DNA from: Calvatia gigantea
Lineage: Eukaryota; Basidiomycota; Agaricomycetes; Agaricales; Lycoperdaceae
DNA length: 64,000 nucleotides
NCBI GenBank assembly: GCA_025093985.1
Contig: JACAAK010000007.1
Location: 1,674,001-1,738,000, forward strand
Reading direction: 5' to 3'
Below the pieces are notes generated by a model. It ran no database searches and was not told the origin of the DNA. It saw nothing but the letters and a program-made list of their open reading frames with translations. Positions within the stretch are counted from its first letter, which is position 1; each line of letters begins with the position of its first letter. Shown here in pieces: positions 1 to 12,400 of the stretch. A program made the position numbers and the translations under genes.

Positions 1-214
1 TGTTGCTAGCAATCTGCCAACCTCCGACATCAGTTTTACCCTCTGGCTTGGCATCGCTGTGTGTACGTACACTCATAATCTACCCTCGCTCGTCGTGGAC
101 GCCGTCTGCTAATCCGTCTATTCAAGTCCCCCTGATAATTGGCCCCTCGCATTTTTTTACATTGCCCAATCCGCTTCCCGATCACGAAATAACATATTAT
201 AAAAAAATCAAATA
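1..214. other. Left edge, no gene seen
   Basis: This is the 3' flank of PET127. I see no conserved reading frame. It is AT-rich near 185-215, as expected for a transcript end. Confidence 0.4.
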
Positions 215-2849
215 TCATATTTGGCCAAGCACATGCCGAGGTTTTCCCTCCTCCGACGAACGAATCCTCTCCGTTTCCCTCTTCCCCTCCCTTGCCAGCC
301 GACGCAGCAGTGCAAGTCCCCGATCCTCCTTTGTCGTCCACTTCTCTGGGTTGAACGTCCCGTTCTGTTCCGTCCCTCCACCAAAGTTCAACCCCTCATA
401 CCATTCCTGAAGATCTTCCGGATCGACCCCGGACGGCAGAGTCCAGGCCCTGAATTGCCGCTGTTTCGCCCCGTACAATTCCTTCCTCATGTCCTCCATG
501 CTCGCATTCAGATGTGCGATGGACCACCGCAGAGACCCTTGTTGGATGTTCAGTTCCGCTGTTCTCGAAACTCTAACTTGGGATACGTACAGTTAATATC
601 GGTCTCACGGAACGCCTCCCAACCTCTGGCAAGCGTCGAATTTTGATAGCTCCATGTTCGTACTTCCAGCTGCTTTATGGGCCTCGCCTCCTTTTCCTTG
701 TCCCACTCTACCTGCTCAACCCAAATATTGAGCTTACCACTCGCCTCTAGAGTTTCAAATGTGGCTCTCACTGACTAGTGCGGTGTCTCAGGAACCCTAT
801 CACGAATACCCTTGGCATCAAACGTCGCTTACCTGGTTCGGGAAGCAACCCACAACCTCCTCGGCCACGTGTTCCAGGATGGTCAAACAGCTCTTAAACA
901 CCCGGTCTCCGATACCTTTTCCAGGCCCGAACAACCGTTCATCCATTTCCTCCATGGGGACATATTGGAATCCAAACAGCTGTTTTGTGTTGTGGTACGC
1001 CACAATTACTCCATCCATGTTCCCGATTCGCGCTTGGAACCTACCCGGGATTGTTATTAATTAAAACGCGCGCGCGCGAAAAAAAAGTGTGCTTACTGGT
1101 ACTTGAGGAAAGCGGACCGAATAAGATCATAATACTCCCTCTCAAAGCTCTCGTACTTCCCTTGTAGCGTCCGAATGAGGTAACCCGAATTCTCTTCAAA
1201 GTTGAAGATATCCAATCGAATGGGCATACACGCACGCGTTTTGATGTCAAATACGCCAGTGCCGGGGAGACGAGGGTCGTGACAATCCAATTGCGACCTC
1301 ATAATAAAATTCCTCGACTTGAAGAAAAGGAACAAAAAGATTAGCTGTCGATGCGCGGTACTCTTCACAAATAAAGACGTACCTTTGAGTACCTGAACGC
1401 CTCGCGCGTTGTTTTCTTCTTTGTAGGCGACCCATTTTGGTTTGAGCGTATATAGTGTTCAAACTCTTGCTTGGGCATTGTCACGAACTTTTCCAGCATT
1501 GTTCCCTACCGTTTGCAATTAGTATATCCATAGCCTTTCACAGAAAACACGAGACAGGCCATACCATCCAAGTCAAAATATTCTTCCCAGAATCTCCGTT
1601 CTCCCCACCCATATCAATCGCATATCGCCCATCCTTATAGTTGAACGTAACTGAGCTCGGCATCCTTTGCCCCGGCGTAAAGCTACGAGATGCAAACTGA
1701 AAATCCCGGCTTAACGTTATAGTATCCACATGTCTATCCGCAGGAGAGCAAGAAGTATATGTGGCAAAGCATACCAGAGAGCGATGACGTCGATCCTTTG
1801 AATTGTTTGTGTTCCCGTCTGGCGATTTTTGTGAGGGTATCATCCTTTGAGGATGGCATGAACTGTTCGAGGCGGTCGAAGGCAAAGTCAGTTACGGGTG
1901 GAATTTCTTGGAGGTAGGGATCGAAGTTGTACACTCTGGAACGAGGGTCTTGCAGCCAGTGCACTCCGGGACTAAGAAACGAGTTGGCAAAAAAAAAAAA
2001 AAAAATACAGAAGAGGGATAAGTGGTATGGGTGGGGAGCTTACTTGAAAAGAACACGGTCAAGTTTGTGTTTGAGTTGTGCAATGGGTCGCTGGTGCGCG
2101 GGTGGGGGTATGTCTGTAACGAGAACCATGAATACAACTTGATGACCGGGTTGTAATACATACCCTTCAGTGGCGCAGACATCTTATCTGGTTCTATTAC
2201 GCCCTCTATACGGCGAATGTATAAGAGTGCTGACTGCCTCTGTTCAAAGGGGATCGCATTTGAGCCGATGCTTTGACCATGAGTATTGTCAGTCCCCTCC
2301 TTCTCGAAAACATGATTTGTCTTTCGCTTCGGTTTCCCAAGAAAAAAATTCCTGGAAACAGGCCCAAATTCTAACCCATCATCAACTCTAGGTCTTAATT
2401 CTGTCAGAACATAATTGGATTAGAATATTTGTGGCCAAGAGAATGGAAGACGTACTATCCCCTCCCGACATAGTTTCCCAATTTTCTCCGACTAGCGAAG
2501 TCGCACCATCATCCTCAACGCCTTTCGCCTGTTCCTGCGGCGGATCCGCCATGGGTTGAAGTATTTTGCTCTTACGTGGATAAGGTTTTGTTGGAGACTC
2601 CAACGTGACAGCCTCCATTAGCTGGTCCAGCGTGGTAGGTTTATCCGTATCTTCCGGTTGCACGGAATCGACGTCGAGTGTTTCTTCTATTTCTTCCTCG
2701 ACATCATCGACAGCTTTTCTAGACTGAAACCGCCGTTGGTGCAAAAATGGTTGCCGACATACAGTACGTCCGACATGAGAGGGAGAAGGGCGTGTAAGAC
2801 GCGTCGAGACGGCCTGTAATGACCTTTGCCCACCAGTCCAAAAGTTCAT
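215..2849 (-). CDS. PET127: Pet127-like mitochondrial RNA-processing protein
   Basis: Pet127 proteins are mitochondrial-membrane-associated factors for 5' processing and turnover of mitochondrial RNA, related to the PD-(D/E)XK nuclease fold. The start ATG (2847-2849) opens an Arg-rich, acid-poor presequence (MNFWTGGQRSLQ...) followed by an acidic linker. The conserved core is split over several exons: KHKLDRVLF near 2050 joins SPGVHWLQDPRSRVYNFDP near 1950. Next come GRYAIDMGGENGDSGKN near 1610, the nuclease-like CHDPRLPGTGVFDIKTRA near 1250 (the D-I-K of the PD-DXK motif), and GFQYVPMEEMDERLFG near 980. The last exon ends at TGA 215. A clear donor lies at 2455 and I count about eight introns. 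It is divergent from ARL8, with 226 bp between the start codons. Family assignment is firm; exact exon borders are approximate. Confidence 0.85.
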
Positions 2850-3075
2850 ATGTCGGAGCACCAAGACCGGGAAACCCCAAGAGTGAATGAAAAGGAAGAG
2901 AAGAAAAGAAAAGAAAAAGATGACGCAGGCTGCAGGAATGATGGGTACAATGGCGTGACGTAGAGTGTCGTCCCTCCGATCGCGTCCTTCTGTCACGCGT
3001 CGAGGGTGAGCTGAAAAAGGAAAGCGACAGTAATCCACCCTCACCGTCAAAGCACAGTACAGGTTATTTACAGTT

Positions 3076-4249
3076 ATGCCTGGTTTCTTTACCTCGCTAT
3101 TCCAGTGGTTCACTGGGTCAGTGTATCCGTTCTCTTCCATCCACTCGCAGATTTACTCTGACTCTCTCAATGCAGACTCTTCTTCTCAAAATCAGCCGAG
3201 ATTGCTGTCGTCGGCCTGCAAGTGAGGGCCCCCCCCCCCCCCCCGCATTCCTCCATCTCCTTCGTTAACAGCTCCTGGTTTCCTAGGCTTCAGGGAAGAC
3301 TTCGTTTGTGAATGTCATCACTTCTGGCCAAGTGCGCATCATCATATTCTCTTCGTCAGCTGGACAGGACTTTCTAATGCGAAAGGTGATAGTGGAGCGA
3401 AGATGTAGTGCCAACAGTAGCGTTCAACTTCCGGAAGGTGCGGAAAGGAAATGTGACAATGAAGATCTGGGACGTCGCTGGTACGCTTGTGTCGCTCTCG
3501 AGCTCTAACTTCGTACATGTTCACCTACCGCCCTAGGTCAACCCAAGTTTCGAACAATGTGGGAACGATATTGCAACGGTGTAGACGCGGTAGTGTGCGC
3601 CCTATTCCACATACCCTCAAACCCACAAAAACCCAACTAATACCGATTGCACCTTAAGATTTGTGGTAGACTCGGCTGACGTATGTAATCTATCTTTAAC
3701 CTCAAACTACCTTCACCCTAACAGCTCTAGTCGGAGAAATTCAACACGGCCCGTTTTGAACTTCACCAGCTATTAGCTCAACCTACCCTAACAGGTGTAC
3801 CCTTGCTCGTCGTGCGTATTGAAACACCTCACATGAAGATGAACTGACTAGGTGGCAACCAGCTGGGGAACAAGAACGATCTTGATGGTCACGTCCCTGT
3901 TAAAGACCTCATTAAGAACTTGTACGCCTTTACCTTTCTTACTCCCTATCATTAGCTCAGAGGAGTTGTAGACAACTGGATAAGATTTCAGATCGACCAG
4001 TGTCGGTGAGTCTCTCCTGCGCTTTGCCCCTCTGTCTGTTCACTAAACCAGATTGCAGTGCTACTCGGTAAGAAACTATGGAAACGCATTTTGCCACCCG
4101 ACCCGCTTATGAATCCTGTGCCAGTGTTCGATGAAAAGCCAGCATAACCTGTACGTTTATTACGTTCCTCCATTACCCTACATTATACCCATTACTCACT
4201 CGGATGCAGAGATATTGTCCTCCAATGGCTTGCATCAAAAAGCCATTGA
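3076..4249 (+). CDS. ARL8: Arf-like small GTPase Arl8
   Basis: Arl8 GTPases sit on lysosome/vacuole and endosome membranes and recruit motility and tethering effectors. Twelve exons join in frame: 3076-3116, 3176-3221, 3287-3331, 3393-3480, 3537-3594, 3659-3680, 3731-3811, 3863-3921, 3972-4005, 4059-4067, 4125-4150 and 4210-4249. The product shows an amphipathic N terminus ([14 protein letters not shown]), P-loop VGLQASGKTSF, switch region [17 protein letters not shown], base-binding GNKNDL, and Arl8-typical C terminus [12 protein letters not shown]. The GTP-hydrolysis position in WDVAGQ is the usual Gln. There is no N-terminal myristoylation glycine, as expected for Arl8, which is N-acetylated instead. 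Exon 10 is only nine bases (Cys-Tyr-Ser). Intron 2 carries a 16-base C run just after the donor. Confidence 0.93.
3229..3244. repeat. C16 homopolymer in ARL8 intron 2
   Basis: Sixteen consecutive C residues lie seven bases downstream of the intron 2 donor (3222). On the RNA this could form a C-rich structure. It is also a place where the assembled length may be wrong. Confidence 0.9.
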
Positions 4250-4473
4250 TACCTCACTCTGAGTTACACCATACACCCTTCTCAGTCCCATTTCTACTCA
4301 CACGTAGAGCGTATGCTGTATAATACTCTCATGTCATTTCCGCGCTATTGTTATACATGTTGTATTCCAATACAAACAAGAAAAAAATGCAACCAACGGA
4401 CCACAACAGAAAAGCAGGCATGCCAGGGCAGGTGGGGTATAAAATAGGTGTGATACTGCAATGTCGGTTGTCG

Positions 4474-4854
4474 TCACCTCCGTTTAGCCATTTGCTTGGT
4501 CAAATTATCAATGTACGTTTGCAACATCTCATTGCTCGACGTCAGTTTGTCCACCTCCTTCTGCACACTCCCGACTTTAGCGAGCATAGCTGGACGTAAA
4601 AGGTGAATAAAACTACTTGATGGTGGGCGGGAAAAGAAAGGACGACGAACCACGGAGACCTTCTTGGCTTGCTTTGATCTCTCTGCAGCAAAGTTAAGAA
4701 TTCAGGCATGGTCGGTTTGGTAAAATGCGTACACATACTTGATGACTTTCTCTTTCCGAATAGCCTGACTAACCAGGTCTGTTCCCTCCTCTGGCGCAGA
4801 AACAGCGCCCCATCCCAACGACTCTTCTTCAGCACCAAAAGCCGCGAATGACAT
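4474..4854 (-). CDS. Short coiled-coil (SCOC-type) protein
   Basis: SCOC-family proteins are small Golgi/endosome-associated coiled coils that bind Arf-like GTPases and take part in autophagy in animals. Three exons join in frame: 4854-4739, 4682-4651 and 4589-4474. The start ATG is at 4852-4854 (MSFAAFGAEEESLGWGAVS). The C-terminal exon holds a heptad-rich helix ending LTSSNEMLQTYIDNLTKQMA, which matches the conserved SCOC core of the type 'LKSENQVLGQYIENLM'. The predicted length is about 90 residues, usual for the family. It is divergent from RPN13 (133 bp between starts) and convergent with ARL8. The biological link to the neighbouring ARL8 is suggestive but not evidence of joint regulation. 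Confidence 0.75.
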
Positions 4855-4987
4855 TCTAATAGAAAGGAAGTGACGGTGAAGTGCAACCGGAAATAATTCC
4901 GGGTCACGGTCCGCTGCGCTGATTAGATTCCCGAAAACGAAAACACTGACGCGTCTTCCTTCCCCCCGCCACTCATAAGTATTCAAA

Positions 4988-6287
4988 ATGTCTATGTCAG
5001 ATATGGACACCCTCCTCGCTTTCAAAGCGGGAAGAGCATTCCGTCGCGAAGGCACACATACTGTCGAGCCCTCTCCTACAAAGGGCGCTGTCCTCTTGGT
5101 CAACGGCGATGATGGTTTGTTGCATTTCCAGTGGAAAAATCGTGTTTCTGGGCAGATCGAAGAGGTGATTTGAAACCTCTTTTCGAGGTGTTGGATTGCG
5201 GGCCTGATAGTGCTGTAGGATTTGATTTTGTTTCCCTCGGATGCTAGTTTCGTCAAGGTGACCGAATCCCCTGGGCGAGTCTACGTCCTCAAGTTTTCAT
5301 CATCAAATCAAAGGCATTTCGTAAGTCTGGCCAAGATATTGGCGCAACACTCTCTAAACCCGTACGCTCCAGTTCTGGATGCAGGACGCATCGACTGCCC
5401 GCGACGATGAATTCGTGAGCAATCTAAACGGTCTCCTCGAAGACCCGGACTACAATGTTCAATGGACCACTTCCTCCTCCCAACCACAAACCTCTGCCTC
5501 CTCGTAGGTCTCCTCATCCAGGCCGTAGCATGATAAATCGGACATTTTGCATTTAATACTGTACCCGTAAATTCTCAGATCTACTGTCCCAACATCCGTA
5601 CCCACCTCCGCCCCTACTTCTGCACCACCAGTCCCAACTTCAAGTACTTCAGCTTCCGGAAATACACCTACCTTTACCGCCGAACAAATCGCCGCTCTTT
5701 CCCATGCCCTTGGCACCATGCAAGCCAGCAACAACCGTGCCGCAGTCGCTCCTCCAGGTAAACATTAAGTGCACCCCAAAAATTCCAACAATCATGTTTT
5801 CGCCTGACGACAAAAACTGGTAAACAGAACTCTCGTTGACTGACATCCTCACACCCGCCAACATCGCACCTCTCTTCACATCCCACCCCGAACTCATCCC
5901 CACACTCTTCCCTCACCTCCCCCCAGACCTCCCAATTCCACCTTCACCAGAAACTCTTCAACGCGTCATCAGGTACGCACATGACCCACCTTCACCCCCC
6001 CCCCCTCCCTCTCTCTAGACACCCCCCCTTTCTCGCGCAGCATTCATTGAAACTTAAGATAACAACGGCTATCCAGTTCTCCTCATTTTAGGGCAGCAGT
6101 ATCCGGCCTCGACCAGAGCCTTCGCACCGGGCTTTTGGGCGGCTTTGTTCGCAGTCTTGGGCTCCCCGAAGAAGCCGGTCTCGGCGTTGTACAGTTCCTC
6201 CGTGCTATCCAAGAACAGGTGGATAGGGAACGTGCTGCTTTAGGTAGCGGTGGCGGCGGCACGGGTGAGAATATGGAGACTGAATAA
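4988..6287 (+). CDS. RPN13: 26S proteasome ubiquitin receptor Rpn13/Adrm1
   Basis: Rpn13 docks on Rpn2 in the proteasome cap, binds ubiquitin through its Pru domain and activates the deubiquitinase Uch37 through its C-terminal DEUBAD domain. Exons are 4988-5164, 5219-5320, 5373-5503, 5579-5757, 5828-5972 and 6092-6287. The Pru domain is complete: LLAFKAGRAFRREG, LLHFQWKNRVSG, DLILFPSDASFVKV, GRVYVLKF and the aromatic FWMQD motif. A Ser/Thr/Pro-rich linker (codons from about 5560 to 5700) leads to the DEUBAD region (SLTDILTPANIAPLFTS..., then AAVSGLDQSLRTGLLGGFVR). The last exon ends in a Gly-rich tail with TAA at 6285-6287. All joins keep frame. Confidence 0.93.
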
Positions 6288-7193
6288 AGCACACCGATCT
6301 TGGTGTTGTTCTGGGCTGTGGTTCATACTACTATTCCTGTAGTCATGAGCTCGTCTGTCTGAACTTTCTTCCGTCCTCTTTTTCATTTCTAGCTTCCAAG
6401 CGGTTGGCGTCGGTTTCAGACTCCTGACTGCGGTAGAAAAATCTCTGGTGCTGTTGATAAGAAACTGCTTGAACTATCCAAGAAAAGGACACCAAGTTCC
6501 GAATGACCTTCTGCTCCGGAGGAGCTACAGACCCTCCCATATGTTGAAGTCAACCTGTTCTGGAGAGATGCACGGTCCGGTAACCTCAGTCTTCCTCTTC
6601 TCTGGAAGAATGAACTCCTATCCTTGTGGCTGTATTAATAATTCACACCAAGGTTGACAGGGGTATGGGTTATGCATGTTTCTTTCCCCAACCGGTGCTT
6701 CCGGAAGATCCAAAAATCAACGTCGAACAACACGTCTCAAGGGGCTTAATTTGTGTTTATACATACGTTCTTTTCCAACTCCGCGATGGAGTTGATGCCT
6801 GGGTGCCATGAAGCACAGTTTCATGGATGCGAAACCAGGTGTTTGAGGTCCAGACATGCACTCATGGTCCACTAGATCAACACGAAGCCCGGTCCCGTTA
6901 CTTGAATATACGATACATAAGATTAGTGAACCTCGGGGTCACAGAGAACCCTGTGATCCCAGAACGCTCCTAGGTGTTGGTCCTGTTCGAGAAGGCAGCA
7001 GTTAGGATTAGAGTTCAGTCCCTTTGTCCAACATCGGGAGCGTGCCTATTTTCCAATGAATATATGAAAGTGTGAGATATGTTCAAATTAAAAGACCGTA
7101 AGCGACGTAAGTGAGCAAGAAAATAGGCCACTGAAAAAAAAAGAATGTGAATTGTTGCTAGTGTGATTCAGAACAAAGGTACTGACAACGGCC
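6288..7193. other. Gene-poor intergenic stretch
   Basis: About 0.9 kb between the RPN13 and NSE2 stop codons (convergent pair). Only short, unconserved reading frames are present on either strand. I see no tRNA-like fold or long repeat. Confidence 0.4.
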
Positions 7194-8501
7194 TCAGTCA
7201 ACGACTTCTTCGGCATCGCTGTCGTCTTGTTCCCTCTCCATCCGTCGTTTGTGTACTTTGACCTTCTTCGCTAAGTCCTTATTTGGTTTGCAATCGGCCA
7301 ATCGGAATGACTTGGGACAGCCGGCTGCAGGGCACTTATTCAGCGCACTCGGAGTGCGGAACGTCGCCTTAATGGCAGCAGCCGAGAAGGAGTGCCCGCA
7401 GACGGTCCTATAGATTTCCATGTCAGAAGGTCCTGTGTGGACCTTTAGGGAGGAAGGCAAAAGGACATATATACATACGACGTGTATGGGTCATCAAGCA
7501 GAGTGAGCGTAATGGGGCAGAGATAATTTTGGGTTACACCTCCGATTTCAAGATCATCGTCTTCGTCGCTGTTGTCCCCTTGTTCTGGGGTGAGATATAA
7601 AGTTCCTCAGATGGGGCTAGTTATCTAGGTTTTGTATCGAGCAGACGCACCGCGAGGGATTTGCTCCGTGATCGGGGGCATTGGTGTTCCAGGGTGTTGG
7701 GATTCCTGCGCCACAAGTTTTTAGTTTCTGGAAAGCGAGAGTTGCGGCGGGGAATGCCTTTACCCATATACTCGATCTGAACTTAGAATAAGCTTCTTGC
7801 TTTGCATACTTCTGTCGGGTGGTCTTCTTTTCGTAACCGGCGACGTTAGCTTTAACGGCTTTTGTATACAATTCTTCAACTCCAACCTAGCCAGGGCTGT
7901 TAGTGTGGGTTCTCGTTATAGGTAGGTACATACATACAATCTCCTCTCCCTGGAGGACCTTTTGGCGGATATCGGTTAGGGCATCAGCATGAGCTTTCAT
8001 AACGCTTATGATGTCCAGACTTTCGCGCATATAGCCATCAATTTCACCCACTTTCTGTATGTACAATAACGATATTAGAAGGGCTTTATGGTGGAGAGAA
8101 AAAGGCGGCATTCGCACCTCTTGGGCGTCCTCATCATCGAGATCGGCCAATCCACCAGCAGACATCCCAAACATCTCAAGAGGTCGTTTGGTTACTGCAG
8201 CCAACTTTTCCCAGTCATCTGCCATTCCAAGCAGTTTAGACATCTGTTCCCTCTTTAATTGTTGGTTTGGGAAGTTTTCTACATCAATAGGTTCATCTGA
8301 GTCCGAGTCACGTTCGTTGTTGACTTCTTCCTGAGTGCGGAGCTTTCCTTTTCCCTTCTTGACGCGGCGGGTTGCTGGTTGGTCGTCTCCGTCGCTCTCG
8401 ACCTCGTCTTGTGCTCGGTTTTGTGATTCCGTATCTTCTTCAATATCTGACGTGTCATTGCGACGCGCACCTTTTCGTCGAGAAAGCTTCCCCGGAGCCA
8501 T
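7194..8501 (-). CDS. NSE2: E3 SUMO ligase Nse2/Mms21 of the Smc5/6 complex
   Basis: Nse2 docks on the Smc5 coiled coil and SUMOylates targets in DNA repair and chromosome segregation. The start ATG is 8499-8501. The N-terminal part is basic and acidic by turns (KLSRRKGARR..., DSDSDEPIDVE), followed by helical Smc5-binding segments (MRESLDIISVMKAHADAL near 8000). The SP-RING is split by an intron: YLCPITLTLLDDPYTS near 7500 and then TVCGHSFSAAAIKATF and NKCPAAGCPKSF near 7330-7420, giving the Cys/His pattern of SP-RING ligases. The tail is acidic (DDSDAEEVVD) and stops at TGA 7194-7196. The length of about 330 residues fits fungal Nse2. It is divergent from the uS12m gene. Confidence 0.88.
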
Positions 8502-8798
8502 TTAAGAACGCGGTCTTTAATGAGGAGAAAGCACAGCCACTGGTGCGTCGCGTCGGTATTTGGCACCAGCCCTGGGACCAAATACTGTGTTCCCGGTTTG
8601 AGGAATTTCTGAAATAACAATTCAGCGCTCAGCAGTGGAAGTCATGTTCAGTCTCAAGGCTTTGGGCCTGCTCAACGCAGCCATGGGCACCAACCCTCAT
8701 ACGCAATATCCTCGCTCCTCGTCAGGGCACTTCGTTCCGTTCTCTCCACCTTCTCAGCATTTCGCTCCTTCCACGCAACTCTCCCCACCTCGGTCACC

Positions 8799-9275
8799 AT
8801 GAACCAAGCTATGCGTCGCAGGAAGCCCAAAAAAGTTGAAAAAACTAAGTCACCTTTACTCGACGTGTGCCCACAGAGGAAGGGTGTTTGCACACGTATG
8901 ATTATTGCAACGCCCAAGAAGCCTAACTCTGCTAAGCGTAAAGTGGCTCGTGTCAAACTCTCTAATGGGAACACTGTGCTGGCATACATTCCGGGTGAGG
9001 GACATAACCTTCAGGAGCACAGTGTGGTACTTGTCCGAGGCGGCAATACTAAGGATTTGCCCGGTGTTGGGTATGTGATTTGCCGATCGGTTACTGTAAT
9101 TTTGCTGACTATCTTTCATGAATTACGCAGTTATAAGGTCGTTCGTGGCGCGTTAGACTTTAATGGTGTTGTTGGTCGCCGCACAGCTCGTAGTAGATAC
9201 GGGTATGTTATTTACATTAAAGTCTTAGCCCCCATCTGACATCTCTGTAGAGTTAAGAAACCCAAGAAGTCATAG
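8799..9275 (+). CDS. MRPS12: Mitochondrial small-subunit ribosomal protein uS12m
   Basis: uS12m lines the decoding centre of the mitochondrial ribosome. Exons 8799-9070, 9131-9202 and 9251-9275 join in frame. The conserved blocks are [20 protein letters not shown], the decoding loop [44 protein letters not shown], and the terminus SRYGVKKPKKS. ATG 8799 gives a protein without presequence. The same frame is open back to 8613 and reads like a mitochondrial presequence ([20 protein letters not shown]) but has no ATG. The nearest upstream ATG (8644, [15 protein letters not shown]) is in another frame. I therefore give the conservative start; see the finding. Confidence 0.85.
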
Positions 9276-9407
9276 ATATACATCTTCTGCCCTCATCATG
9301 CCTTACTGCTTGTTTCCAGTATATTGATCCTAATAGAATGCTACCATAAACGATAATTGAAAACTGAGGCCAAGGGCCACTCAAGGACGCGAATAGCGAA
9401 GATAGCA

Positions 9408-12400
9408 TCACTCAAGTTTCCGCAAAATCCCTGTCTGTCGCAGCTTCTCCTCTCGCTCCTTGTGCTTCCGTGTCAACTTCTCGATCTCAATGTTCAATGC
9501 CCAACACCACGCGTCCCGCTCGAGTTTGCTGCGAGCCCTGCACACAAGAAGCTTAGACTTCTCGGACAACGAGGGGATCCGCTGGGTCCCTGGAATGTTG
9601 CTATTGGTCGTTGAGTCCGGAACGGAGGCAAGTGTAGGGCGCAGAGGAACCACCGGTGCATGTTTGCGATAGTTAATCACAAATAGCATGTCTTCATCTC
9701 GATCATCCACTTCGAGACCGTCCTCGTACCTGCGTGCTACGGTTGCCGCGTTGGGTCTGTACTGTCCCTTTGGTAGATTCAGTGCGGCGAGGTAACCTGA
9801 GCAGATGTAGGCATCCAACAGATTGACTCTCTTTCGCATTGAAGTGTACAGAGAATTTCCGGGCGTAACGCGGAAGAAGATCAAGTGACCATTCATCAAA
9901 AACAATTGCACTAGCCTGGGAAGCGCAGATTCCAGTTAACCTCATATAAATGGTCAACATCAATGGATGGGACAAACGCACTGGTATTGTCCGCGGAGAC
10001 CTTTTCGCATGTACAATTTTCCTTCCTTCGTGATTGGTCGGCAGCCATCGATAACACACCAATTAAAGAGAGTATCCAAAGCAGGATACGGCGCCGAAAG
10101 ATCTGACTTTTCTGGTGGCACGTCGTGTTCGTCGCAGACTCTGATTTGGGGTGTAAGTCTCGGATGCCTAGCCTGTGCAAGATCTATTTCATCTTTCGCG
10201 TTCGCTCTGTGCCGTTGCTTCCAGTACACAATAAGTGCACGCAGTCTTCCCACCCACTCATTAGCCACGCGGCGGGAGTGAACCTGGGTGACAGACCAAT
10301 CAAACGTCAGGCTTGTTGCCGAGAATAAACCCCCGCTAATGATCACGTACCTCGAAACGCACAACGCGTCCAGTGTTGAGCAACAATTCGAACGATCGCT
10401 TCATTCTGAGATGGGATCTATCGCCAGCTTTATTGAGACCCTCTTCTCCACCTTCATCTTCGTCATCACTATTTGCTCTTTCTTCCGTATGAGACCAAAC
10501 GTTGAACCAAGAAGTGTCGTCTGTTAGGTCCTTCTGATCATGGTGGTGCTGCGGAAGGGCTTGGAATGCCCTTCGTACCGCAATGACACTACGCAAATCA
10601 CAGACTGCGTGGGCGTGCATAATCTGATAGATCCCCCGTTCAATTTCCACTTTCGTGATATTTTGTTTATACTCTTCCATATTACCCAACATCAATGCAG
10701 AACCAGGCGGTGACGGAGGTTGTGCCTGCTGAGGAGACAGTGTGAAGAGGTTGCCATTGTGACTGACAAGATATAATGACTGTTTGGTTTGTATATTGGG
10801 CCGAATACGCTCGACATAACCCTCGATCGCTGGTGGTTGGGCAAGAGTCGTACCATTCTTGAATTGTGCAACAATCGGATAATGTTCTGCCACACGAAGC
10901 TCTAGGACAGGTGCCTGAGGTGACTGTCTTTCCAATTAAAGTATAGCAACAGGTGAATTTACGAGGACTTACATTCTTGAACGCTACCCCGCAGAGAACG
11001 GGCCATTCGCGCTGTTCGCCTTCCGCGTTCTCGTCGATCCATACCCAATCTACATGGGTCTCAGCCCTCCATGCAAGCTGCAACGTTCTTCCTCTCTGTT
11101 TCTCGTACTCAACGAAATTACTCCAGCCCGGCACGGGTTTCAAAGATCTCATACATAACGCAATAATGTTGCGCCCGCCGAACATCTTGGTAGCTGTGCC
11201 AGGATTCATGAGATCCAAGGCTGGAAGTTCGATGGCGACCCTCGTTCCGAGGCGAGGATTCCGGATGTCAAGGGTTCCCGGCAGTTCTCCCCCTAAGCAT
11301 CGCCTTCGACCTGTGCGTCAGCACTGACAGCGGTCGGATTCTGTAAGGATACTCCTACCACAGTCGCCATGTCCAATCATAGGCCCGAGATCTACTCTTT
11401 GTTTTGAATACATAGATATTAGTTCCCTCGAGTTCGCTACTAAGATTCCATTTGGCCTTATTAGAGTTAAGGTATGTTCGCACTGGTCGGGAGGTGATGC
11501 AGAATGTCATATCCACAAATGAATATAAAGATAGACGCGTCTTAGGCGATTTCATTGGTATGATATAGGCAAGATGTTTGTGCCCGACCGCCCATTCCTG
11601 CAGGGATGTTGCCTAGATGAAGCGTCAGTCGAGACAAAGGAACATTTGAATCAACTTACATAGTCCTCGTAAAGCTCAATAATATCCTTTCGCCATACAA
11701 CCATAAATTCTGCGCAGTCTTGGTGTTGCAAATCGCGCGTAGTGCGGTGGATGGTTTCATCAAAATTGGCATTGAGATCTTGGGCCTTGGTGGTGTAGAT
11801 TCTCACAAGCATCCTATCTCTCGACAGGGTTAGTCTAAATCTGGTGCAAGCAGAGCATAATCGGACACACCTCTGAGAATAACATCACCCCACACGGAGT
11901 CTTGTGGAGGGAAGCGTGGCGAAGAGTGGAGGCTTGCTGCAGCACTGGTGGTAGCACCCAATGTGCCCGATATCCTCCCAAGGACTTCTGTGGGTGAGGC
12001 AGGGCCTGAAGCCTCGAGCTCCTCAGGATAGCGAACATACTTTTTCCCTTTGCCCTTGTGTTTGCTGCCAGAGGTCGCTTGAGACGAAGATGTTTCCAGC
12101 GTATTCGATTGTTTAGTGTCCGTCGGAGAAGCGTTCTTCAGAACCGTTGCTGGCGACGCCAGAAGCCCAGTATCTGAAGCAGGACTAGCACTGGCACCTC
12201 TGGTCGTCTCCAGTGAAACCGAAATTGTTTCGGGCTTTGGTGGTGATGGGATGGTACGTGAAGTATCGCGGACACTGGTGAAGGCATCACATCTTCCAGG
12301 TTCACCATTAACATTTCCCGAGATACCCAATGGGAGTTCCTCCTCCTCGTGTGAAGGCTCTTCAATTACTGTGGGTTCGTCCAGGATATTAACGCCAAGG

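Noticed and set aside
10953..11327. Plus-strand open frame inside the Spo71-like gene
   Set aside because: It is the complement of a coding exon of the PH-domain gene and has no motif of its own.
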